A stretch of DNA of 15,326 nt, taken from positions 1 through 15,326 of the forward strand of contig JAPOZE010000094.1 of NCBI GenBank assembly GCA_026706225.1, in the 5' to 3' direction. This document shows, one piece after another, positions 1 to 6,435 of the stretch. The translations under genes and the position numbers were made by a program. Positions within the stretch are counted from its first letter, which is position 1; each line of letters begins with the position of its first letter. The notes under the pieces are model-generated. The model was not told where the DNA came from, ran no database searches, and worked only from the letters and a program-made list of their open reading frames with translations. Source of the DNA: Acidobacteriota bacterium. GTDB taxonomy: Bacteria > Acidobacteriota > Terriglobia > Versatilivoradales > Versatilivoraceae.

Positions 1-2
1 GA

Positions 3-221
3 AGCCTCCTCAACGAATCCGGCGTTGTATGGAGGTAATTGCAGTTTCAGGCGCGCGAAATAGGCAGGGGCGGAGTCATTCTCTTCGAAGGAGACATCTA
101 CTAGTCGGCCGTCCTGTTCAAGCGTCTGCAGTCCCAGGCACCGATTCCCCTGCTGATCGGATCCGACTTCGAGCGGGGGGCCGCCTTCCGCATTCGCAAC
201 ACCCTTTCCCTTCCCTGGAAC
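3..221 (+). pseudogene. Disrupted N-terminal coding segment of the GH3 (NagZ-like) gene with two in-frame stops
   Basis: Reading the frame of the downstream GH3 gene backwards gives clear GH3 N-terminal sequence: GGVILFEGDIY, a stop, then SAVLFKRLQ and IPLLIGSDFERGAAFRI. This matches the family pattern of a strand ending GGVILF followed by a strand ending in (D/S)-D-F/Q-E-R/G-G. The stops are TAA at 36-38 and TAG at 102-104. Each sits where a Glu codon (GAA or GAG) would fit, so each could be a single G-to-T change. There is no frameshift; the same frame runs on for more than 800 codons. The gene's true start lies upstream of the window. Pseudogenisation, sequence error near a contig end, or translational recoding could each explain this. 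I favour the first two, because no bacterial code is known to read both UAA and UAG as sense. Confidence 0.75.
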
Positions 222-2723
222 ATGGCCGTGGGAGCCACCCGGTCGGAGCAATGGGCCGGCCGGCAGGGACGCATCACCGCCCGGGAAGCCCAAGCCCTGG
301 GAGTCAACTGGATTTTCGCCCCGGTGGTGGACGTCAACAACAACCCGGCCAATCCGGTCATCAACATCCGTGCCTATGGAGAGGACCCGCAGTTGGTGGG
401 GCGCCTGGGCGCGGCATTCGTGGCCGGAGCCCAGCAGGCCGGGGTGCTGGCAACGGCCAAACACTTTCCGGGTCACGGCGACACCGAGGTGGATTCCCAT
501 CTGTCCCTGCCGGTGATTGCGGCTCATCGCCCGCGCCTGGAACAGATCGAGTGGGTTCCCTTTCGGGAGGCGATCGGGGCCGGCGTCATGACGGTCATGA
601 CGGCTCACATCGCCGTCCCGTCCCTGGAGAAGGATCCTCGCCGTCCGGCCACGCTTTCGGCGGCGATACTGGAACAGGTCTTGAGGAAAGAGTTGGGCTT
701 TCGGGGTCTGATCGTTTCCGACTCCATGAAGATGAAGGGACTGACTCGGGGCTACTGGATCGGTGAAGCGGCCGTTCAGGCCGTGGCGGCCGGTGTGGAT
801 GTCCTGCTGGACCCACCCGACGCCGAGGTCGTCTTCGGCGCCCTGCTGGAAGCAGTCAAGACCGGCCGCCTTTCCGAATCCCGGGTGGACCGTTCGGTCG
901 AGCGCATCCTGCAGGCCAAGGCCTGGCTGGGGCTGAGCCGGCGGAAGCGAACCGACTCGCCGCAACTGGCCCGCAGGATCAACGCTCCCGCATTCCAGCG
1001 GCAAGTCCAGGACCTGGCCGATGCTTCCGTCACCCTGGTGAAGGACGATCTCTCTCAGGTGCCGCTGGATGTCCGTGGAATCCGCTCGGGGCATGTGATC
1101 ATCGTTTCCGCCAGGCCATCCCCCGGTGCTGCCGCCGACCTGGAGGGTCGCCTCAGGGCACGGCTGGATTGGCTGGAGGTGGATCGCCTCACCCCTGAAG
1201 CGGCTCCCTCGCTGCTGAAACAGGTCAGGAACAGGGCCGGCAAAGCGGATCTCTGCGTGGTGGCCCTGCATGTTCCCCTGGTGACCGGAACCGGCCGGCT
1301 GGGACTGCCGCCTCGCCTAGCCGATTGGCTGAAGGGGCTGGCCCGGGCCAACCCTTCCGCCGTATTGATTTCCCTGGGCGACCCCTACCTGATTCGGCAG
1401 CTCTCCTCTTTCCCCAACTTCCTTTGCACCTTCAGCCACGTTTCCAGTTCCCAGCGGGCGGCGGTCAAGGCGCTCTTCGGAGAAATTCCCCTGGCCGGCC
1501 GCTTGCCGGTGTCGATTCCGGGTGTCGCCGAACGGGACAGCGGCCTCCGCCGGGAAGCGTTGCCGATGGTCCTGGGAAGGGCACGCCCGGACGCGTCCAA
1601 CCCCTCCCGAAGGGAGTTCCGGGGCCTGCGAACCAGGCTTCAACGGCTTGTCCAGAGCTTCATCGACCTTCAAGCCTTCCCGGGAGCCTCATTGGCCGTA
1701 GGCTACCGGGAAAAGCTCCTGGTTTGCCGGGGTTACGGCAGGCTGGACTACACTGCGACCAGCGCCCCGGCAAGCCTGCACACCGTTTTTGACCTGGCGT
1801 CGCTGACCAAGGTGGTGTGCACCACCACCCTGGTCATGCAGGCCTGCGAACGCGGGGTCATCGACCCGGACGACCGGCTCAGCCGCTTTTTTCCGGAGTA
1901 TCGGGAGGGGCAAAGACAGCACGTCGCCCTCGAGCATCTGCTGACTCACTCCTCCGGGCTTCCGGCCCACGTCCCTCTCTACAAGCATGCCGGCGGGAAG
2001 GAAAACGTCCTGAAACGGATTCTGGAAACTCCTCTGGAGCACCGGCCGGGGAGTCGGAGCCTCTACAGCGATCTGGGATTCATCCTGCTGGGCGCCGTCC
2101 TGGAAAGAGCTTGTGGGGACAGTCTCGACAACCTGGCCCGAAAACAGATCTTCGAACCCCTGGGAATGAGCCGGACCTGCTTTCACCCCCCGTCCGACTG
2201 GAGACCTCGCATCGCCCCCACGGAAATGGACCCCTGGAGGAAGCGTTTGCTGCGGGGCGAGGTTCATGATGAAAACGCCTGCGCCATGGGTGGCGTGGCT
2301 GCCCACGCCGGCCTCTTCGGCACGGCCGCGGACCTGGCGGTATTTTGCCAGGCCCTCCTCAACGGCGGTGTCTACAACCATCGCCGAATCGTGAAGCGGA
2401 CCACCCTGGAAACCTTCACAAAGCGTCAAGCCGGCCCGCGCGACAGCAGCCGCGCCCTCGGTTGGGATACCCCTTCCCCCGACAGTTCCGCCGGAAGCAG
2501 GTTGTCGCCCCAGTCCTACGGCCATACGGGATTTACCGGAACCTCGTTGTGGGTCGACCCGCGGCGGCGGCTCTTCATCGTCTTCCTGACCAACCGGGTC
2601 CATCCCTCCCGGGACAACAGCACCATGCAGTCGGCCCGCCGTCAGGTCGCCGATTCCGTGGCCGAGGCGGTGGACCGATGGGAGATAATGCAGACGGATC
2701 TTGCAGGGAGTGACGGGACATGA
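222..2723 (+). CDS. NagZ-type GH3 beta-N-acetylglucosaminidase fused to a class C beta-lactamase-like serine hydrolase (5' end disrupted)
   Basis: The longest uninterrupted reading starts at ATG 222 and gives 833 aa. That ATG has no Shine-Dalgarno sequence and falls inside the GH3 barrel, so it is probably not the native start. Residues 1 to about 260 form the GH3 domain. It carries the NagZ signature KHFPGHG..DSH, with the Asp-His acid/base dyad at D91 and H93, and the nucleophile D167 in IVSDSMKMKG. A poorly conserved linker/alpha-beta region follows to about 465. Residues about 465-820 form a beta-lactamase/transpeptidase-fold domain with S527-L-T-K530 (SxxK), Y615-S-D617 (YxN equivalent) and H768-T-G770 (KTG equivalent). 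NagZ releases GlcNAc from muropeptides. The serine hydrolase could act on peptide or amide bonds of the same material, but this is inferred. Such fusions are known in Bacteroidetes and Acidobacteria. The signal sequence cannot be judged because the N-terminus is missing. The stop overlaps nagA (ATGA). Confidence 0.85.
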   Translation: MAVGATRSEQWAGRQGRITAREAQALGVNWIFAPVVDVNNNPANPVINIRAYGEDPQLVGRLGAAFVAGAQQAGVLATAKHFPGHGDTEVDSHLSLPVIAAHRPRLEQIEWVPFREAIGAGVMTVMTAHIAVPSLEKDPRRPATLSAAILEQVLRKELGFRGLIVSDSMKMKGLTRGYWIGEAAVQAVAAGVDVLLDPPDAEVVFGALLEAVKTGRLSESRVDRSVERILQAKAWLGLSRRKRTDSPQLARRINAPAFQRQVQDLADASVTLVKDDLSQVPLDVRGIRSGHVIIVSARPSPGAAADLEGRLRARLDWLEVDRLTPEAAPSLLKQVRNRAGKADLCVVALHVPLVTGTGRLGLPPRLADWLKGLARANPSAVLISLGDPYLIRQLSSFPNFLCTFSHVSSSQRAAVKALFGEIPLAGRLPVSIPGVAERDSGLRREALPMVLGRARPDASNPSRREFRGLRTRLQRLVQSFIDLQAFPGASLAVGYREKLLVCRGYGRLDYTATSAPASLHTVFDLASLTKVVCTTTLVMQACERGVIDPDDRLSRFFPEYREGQRQHVALEHLLTHSSGLPAHVPLYKHAGGKENVLKRILETPLEHRPGSRSLYSDLGFILLGAVLERACGDSLDNLARKQIFEPLGMSRTCFHPPSDWRPRIAPTEMDPWRKRLLRGEVHDENACAMGGVAAHAGLFGTAADLAVFCQALLNGGVYNHRRIVKRTTLETFTKRQAGPRDSSRALGWDTPSPDSSAGSRLSPQSYGHTGFTGTSLWVDPRRRLFIVFLTNRVHPSRDNSTMQSARRQVADSVAEAVDRWEIMQTDLAGSDGT

Positions 2724-3889
2724 AGCGACTGGCAGTGACCGCCGGCAGGGTCATGACTCCCGACCGGGTCATTCTGGATGGAGTGGTTCTGGTCGAGGGC
2801 TCCAAGATCCTGGAAGTCGGAAGCCGGGCGGCGGTGCGGTTCTCCAGGGACGAATTCGAAGTCTTGGACCACTCCCGACACCTGCTGGCTCCGGGTTTCA
2901 TCGACGTCCACATCCACGGCGCACTGGGGCGGGACGTGATGGAGGGCACGACTGACGCTCTCGAAGCCATTTCCCGCTTCCTGGCTACTCACGGCACCAC
3001 CGCCTTTCTGGCCACGACCATGACGGCTTCGCCCATTGCCACCCTGCAGGCCGTGGAAGCCCTGGGACGCCAGGTGGACCGACCCCTGCCCGGCGCCCGC
3101 ATGCTGGGCCTCCACCTGGAAGGCCCCTTCATCAACCCTGAAAAGCGCGGGGCCCATTGCGCCCAGCACATTCGCCCCCCGTCGACACTCATCCTCGAGC
3201 AGTTGCTGGCCCGCTCCGGCCATCGGGTCAAGCTGATCACGCTGGCGCCGGAGGTCGAGGGCAGCCTGGAACTGATCCGTTTTGCCCGTTCCAGAGGGGT
3301 GGTCGTCTCCCTGGGCCACTCCAACGCCACCCTGGAAGAAACCGTGGCGGCCATCGATCTGGGGGCCGCCAACGCCACCCACCTCTTCAATGCCATGAGG
3401 AGCTTCAGCCATCGCGACCCGGGAGTCCTCGGCGCCGTCCTGACCACTCCACAAGTCTGGGCCGAGCTGATTGCAGACGGCGTTCACGTTTCCCCCGCCG
3501 CCGTCGAACTCGGCCTCCGGTGCAAGGGAGCCGGGAAGATCCTCTTGATCAGCGACGCCGTCAGCGCCACCGGCATGCCCGAGGGACAGTACCGCCTGGC
3601 CGATTCGGAAGTCACGCTCTCGGAAGGTGTGTGCCGCACGCCGGACGGCACCTTGGCAGGCAGTATTCTGACCCAGGACCAGGCCCTGCGGAACATGGTT
3701 CGTTGGAGCCGCCTGCCGGTGCAATCCGTGCTTGGCATGCTTACGCGCAATCCGGCTCAATCGCTGGGAATCGCCGACCGCAAGGGAGCCCTGGCAGCAG
3801 GCAGAGACGCCGACATGGTGCTGCTGGACCGGAATCTCCGGGTACAGGCCACCATCGTCCAGGGGGAGGTGAGCCACACCGTTGGATAA
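2720..3889 (+). CDS. nagA: N-acetylglucosamine-6-phosphate deacetylase
   Basis: This cytoplasmic amidohydrolase of 389 aa, the usual family length, converts GlcNAc-6-P to GlcN-6-P and acetate. The family's metal and catalytic residues appear in order: H64 and H66 in PGFIDVHIHG, E134 in HLEGPF, H200 in LGHSNA, H221 in THLFNAM, and the catalytic D279 in LISDAVSATG. Their spacing parallels E131, H195, H216 and D273 of the E. coli enzyme. The start is set by AGGGAG at 2705-2710, nine bases before the ATG, and by the 4-base ATGA overlap with the fusion gene, which suggests translational coupling. In this operon it would take GlcNAc freed by the NagZ domain (after phosphorylation) back to amino-sugar metabolism. 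No GlcNAc kinase or anhydro-MurNAc kinase is visible in the window. Confidence 0.95.
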   Translation: MKRLAVTAGRVMTPDRVILDGVVLVEGSKILEVGSRAAVRFSRDEFEVLDHSRHLLAPGFIDVHIHGALGRDVMEGTTDALEAISRFLATHGTTAFLATTMTASPIATLQAVEALGRQVDRPLPGARMLGLHLEGPFINPEKRGAHCAQHIRPPSTLILEQLLARSGHRVKLITLAPEVEGSLELIRFARSRGVVVSLGHSNATLEETVAAIDLGAANATHLFNAMRSFSHRDPGVLGAVLTTPQVWAELIADGVHVSPAAVELGLRCKGAGKILLISDAVSATGMPEGQYRLADSEVTLSEGVCRTPDGTLAGSILTQDQALRNMVRWSRLPVQSVLGMLTRNPAQSLGIADRKGALAAGRDADMVLLDRNLRVQATIVQGEVSHTVG

Positions 3890-5150
3890 GATCCTGGTCA
3901 AAGGGGGCGCCGCGCTGGGGGGCAGGGTCACCATCAGCGGAGCCAAGAACGCGGCCCTGCCGGCCATGGCGGCGGCCCTGCTGACCGACGAGCCCGTCAA
4001 GCTGCGCAACTTGCCCCGGGTTCGCGACATTCAAACCACCGGCCGCCTCCTCCAGGAAATGGGCTGCCGGGTCGGCCTGGAGGACCCGCGGAAGGACCAC
4101 GGCTGTGAGCTGGTCGCCGGACATTCCATCTCGTGCGTGGCTCCCTACGAGAGGGTCAAGACCATGCGTTCCTCGGTCCTGGTCCTGGGGCCGCTGCTGG
4201 CCCGCTTCGGCCGGGCCCGGGTTTCCCTGCCCGGAGGTTGCGCCATCGGAGCCCGCCCCATCGACCTCCATATCAAGGGGTTGAAGAAACTCGGCGCCAC
4301 CCTGAAGATCGAGCACGGCTACGTCGAAGCCAAGGCGCCCCGCCTGACCGGAGAAACGGTGGTCTTCGACCGGATCACGGTTACCGGGACCGAAAACCTG
4401 ATGATGGCGGCCTGCCTGGCGAAAGGCGAAACCATCCTGCACAACGCCGCCCGCGAGCCCGAAGTCATTGATCTGGCCGATTTGCTGCGTTCGATGGGGG
4501 CCCGGATCGAGGGAGACGGAAGCAGCACCATTCGAATTCAGGGACGGCCCGAGCTGGGCGGAGCCGACCACACCATCATTCCCGACCGCATCGAGGCGGG
4601 CACCTTCATGGTGGCCGGCGCCATTACCGGCGGCGTTGTCGAACTGGCCAATTGTCGTCCCGAACACCTGGCGGCCGTGATCGAGAAGCTGGAGGAAACC
4701 GGGATCACCATCGAACGCTGCGGCCCCAACGCCTGCCGGGTGACGGCACCCGGCCGGCTTCAGGCCAGGGATGTCACCACCATGGAGTACCCCGGCTTCG
4801 CCACCGACATGCAGGCCCAGTACATGGCGCTGATGACCCAGGCTCACGGGCCTTCCATCGTCACCGAGACCATATTCGAGAGTCGCTTCATGCACGCCAG
4901 CGAGCTGGTGCGGATGGGAGCCGATATCCGGATCGAGGGCAACCGGGCCGTGATCTCGGGCCGCCGGGATCTGACCGGGGCCAAGGTGCTGGCCTCCGAC
5001 CTGAGAGCCAGCGCCTCCCTGATCCTGGCGGGGCTGGTCGCCAGCGGAGAGACGCTGGTTCAACGGGTGTACCACCTGGACCGCGGCTACGAAGCCATTG
5101 AGACGAAGCTGAAGGCGCTGGGGGCAGGGATTGAGCGCATCGCCGATTGA
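3882..5150 (+). CDS. murA: UDP-N-acetylglucosamine 1-carboxyvinyltransferase
   Basis: MurA catalyses the first committed step of peptidoglycan synthesis, adding enolpyruvate from PEP to UDP-GlcNAc in the cytoplasm. The 422-aa length is standard. Visible signatures are K22-N23 in [10 protein letters not shown], the active-site C120 in [14 protein letters not shown], and D309 in [11 protein letters not shown]. Because C120 is Cys and not Asp, the enzyme lacks the best-known intrinsic fosfomycin-resistance substitution. The start is TTG at 3882, overlapping the nagA stop by 8 bases. It is supported by AGGTGAG at 3867-3873, eight bases upstream, and by the normal MurA N-terminus (DKILVKGG) that begins there. 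Its place behind nagA links recovery of amino sugar to its reuse in the wall. Confidence 0.96.
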   Translation: MDKILVKGGAALGGRVTISGAKNAALPAMAAALLTDEPVKLRNLPRVRDIQTTGRLLQEMGCRVGLEDPRKDHGCELVAGHSISCVAPYERVKTMRSSVLVLGPLLARFGRARVSLPGGCAIGARPIDLHIKGLKKLGATLKIEHGYVEAKAPRLTGETVVFDRITVTGTENLMMAACLAKGETILHNAAREPEVIDLADLLRSMGARIEGDGSSTIRIQGRPELGGADHTIIPDRIEAGTFMVAGAITGGVVELANCRPEHLAAVIEKLEETGITIERCGPNACRVTAPGRLQARDVTTMEYPGFATDMQAQYMALMTQAHGPSIVTETIFESRFMHASELVRMGADIRIEGNRAVISGRRDLTGAKVLASDLRASASLILAGLVASGETLVQRVYHLDRGYEAIETKLKALGAGIERIAD

Positions 5151-5191
5151 GGCCCAATCATCCCGTACGGCCTGAACTTGATCGGCTGGGG

Positions 5192-5197
5192 TATAAT
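5192..5197 (+). promoter_or_regulatory. Candidate -10 box upstream of the zinc-ribbon gene
   Basis: A perfect TATAAT stands out in GC-rich sequence in the 91-base gap after murA, 45 bases before the next start codon. A convincing -35 at 16-18 bases is not visible; TTGATC at 5178-5183 is only 8 bases away. I see no clear intrinsic terminator for murA in this gap. The call is therefore tentative. Confidence 0.35.
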
Positions 5198-5241
5198 CCG
5201 AGGGTTTCTTCGGTAACTCGAATGAAAAGGGGCTTGCTGCC

Positions 5242-5736
5242 ATGCCAGATCGCGGAGATGGAATATTGTCGGCGTTGTCGGACTTCGTCAAGGAATACCA
5301 GTGCCCGGCCTGTGGCGCACCCATGAAGGTGGCGCCCGTCTGGGATTTCGTTCTGGGCAAGGGGCAGTCGGCCTGCGGGCACTGCTGGAAGACCTTCCGG
5401 CTCAAGGAAGGCGCTCAACTCGACGGCTACAGCGTCAAAGCCGAGGATCTCGAACTCATCTCCGAGGAAACCGACGCCAACAGCGCCAGCGGCTATGTCT
5501 GGAATGCCGTCAAGCTGGAGAGCAGCCGGGTAGCGGCCGTGGACTTCTTCGTGAGCGTTGCCTTTACCGCCTTTTTCGACGGCCTGGAGCGGAACTACCC
5601 GGTCCTCAGCCAGCAGGACTTCGACGTCACTTGGCGCTACCTCTCCCAGGCTGGAGCCTTCGCCGTCGACAGCCTCGACACCCGCATCATTGCCGACGCC
5701 TTCGAAAAGGTGGAACGCTACAAGCCGACGAGCTGA
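5242..5736 (+). CDS. Conserved-looking zinc-ribbon protein of unknown function
   Basis: I do not recognise a named family. The 164-aa product has an N-terminal zinc-ribbon-like motif with C21-P-A-C24 and C45-G-H-C48, separated by 20 residues, likely binding one metal ion. It then has an acidic, mixed alpha/beta-looking region and an aromatic-rich C-terminal half (VDFFVSVAFTAFFDGLERNY). There is no signal peptide or clear membrane helix, so it is probably cytoplasmic. AAAGGGG at 5226-5232, nine bases before the ATG, supports the start. It is separated from murA by 91 bases with its own TATAAT, so it is probably transcribed independently. The reverse-strand frame across it has no start signal and no recognisable motif, and I treat it as a shadow. 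Confidence 0.75.
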   Translation: MPDRGDGILSALSDFVKEYQCPACGAPMKVAPVWDFVLGKGQSACGHCWKTFRLKEGAQLDGYSVKAEDLELISEETDANSASGYVWNAVKLESSRVAAVDFFVSVAFTAFFDGLERNYPVLSQQDFDVTWRYLSQAGAFAVDSLDTRIIADAFEKVERYKPTS

Positions 5737-5822
5737 CTTGCGGGCGGCTTTCATCCTTTTGCGGACATCACCGAGAGGCCTCCGAGCGCTTCGTCAACTG
5801 AACCCATATCCCTGGCCTGGAC

Positions 5823-6269
5823 ATGAGAAGACCCGATTGGAAGAAGGTGGCGGTGTTTGCGGCCCTGGTATCGTTGGGTCCAGGCACGTTACCCGTTCAT
5901 TGGCTGCTGCAGCGGGGAACGGCTCCAGGCACCGCCTCGGCCTCGCCCCCCGGCCAGTGCGCCATGGGACAAAAGCGCTGCTGCTGCCCCGAGAAGCGGC
6001 CCCAATCTCGGCCGGTCAGGACGAAACAGTGCCACCGTCCTTCCCCTCCAAGGATGGAGTTCCCGGGGAAATCGTGTGCCTGGTCGGCGGGATGCCAACG
6101 ACCGGAGGCCAATTTCCTGACGGCTCGCGAGCAGAGCGGCTGGCCGGCGCAAGAGAAGGCCGTTTTCTCTGCTCTCACCAGGACCGTCGTCAACGGCACC
6201 CCTCTGCGGACACCGGCACTTCCCCGGGGACACCACCCATCCCTGTTTCACCCGCCGCGATCCTCCTGA
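5823..6269 (+). CDS. Small Cys-rich, probably exported protein
   Basis: The predicted 148-aa product begins with a basic stretch (MRRPDWKK) and a hydrophobic segment at about residues 9-29, which looks like a signal peptide or membrane anchor. Cysteines follow at 46, 53, 54, 55, 70 (followed by H71), 85 and 91, including a CCC triplet, giving a possible metal-binding region. The C-terminus is Pro/Arg/His-rich (LFHPPRSS). Short exported Cys/His proteins of this general look, often near the DUF2946 type, occur beside copper-type TonB receptors, and the next gene is such a receptor. There is no clear Shine-Dalgarno sequence, and other frames are open here too, so the gene is a candidate. Confidence 0.5.
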   Translation: MRRPDWKKVAVFAALVSLGPGTLPVHWLLQRGTAPGTASASPPGQCAMGQKRCCCPEKRPQSRPVRTKQCHRPSPPRMEFPGKSCAWSAGCQRPEANFLTAREQSGWPAQEKAVFSALTRTVVNGTPLRTPALPRGHHPSLFHPPRSS

Positions 6270-6425
6270 CCCCTCCCCATCTCCGGCCCGGCATCTGCGC
6301 CTGAAGAGGTCCCAGTCCGTCCACATTCGGCTTCGGACGGTGATGGACCATGCTGCCCCTGGCAGGCGCACTCGGGCGCCGGACCGTCCCATGCCAGACC
6401 TTCCAACACCTGCTTCGTCCGTCGC

Positions 6426-6430
6426 GGAGG
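6426..6430 (+). promoter_or_regulatory. Ribosome binding site that sets the first TonB-receptor start
   Basis: GGAGG lies five bases before the ATG at 6436. The open frame extends upstream to 6340, but only the 6436 start gives a normal signal peptide (MKKSTPCLSLLGVLTLL) and a good ribosome binding site. Confidence 0.7.
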
Positions 6431-6435
6431 ATCCG

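Noticed and set aside
29..766. 245-aa plus-strand frame over the start of the GH3 gene
   Set aside because: Low-complexity Arg/Gly/Pro/Ser-rich translation with no domain; the GH3 catalytic motifs are in the other frame, so it is a shadow.
5150..5173. AGGCC/GGCCT hairpin after murA as a terminator
   Set aside because: 5-bp stem with a 14-base loop and no T tract.
2642..5405. Long minus-strand frames of 462 and 554 aa antisense to nagA and murA
   Set aside because: Gly/Gln/His-rich shadows typical of GC-rich coding DNA; the opposite strand encodes well-conserved enzymes over the same bases.
6317..6340. CCGTCC/GGACGG inverted repeat upstream of the first receptor as a riboswitch or terminator
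   Set aside because: Only a 6-bp stem with a 12-base loop, no T run, and no conserved cobalamin-riboswitch box nearby.
6340..6435. Upstream extension of the first TonB receptor to the ATG at 6340
   Set aside because: It would put 32 Pro/Arg-rich residues before the signal peptide, and the GGAGG site is placed for the ATG at 6436.
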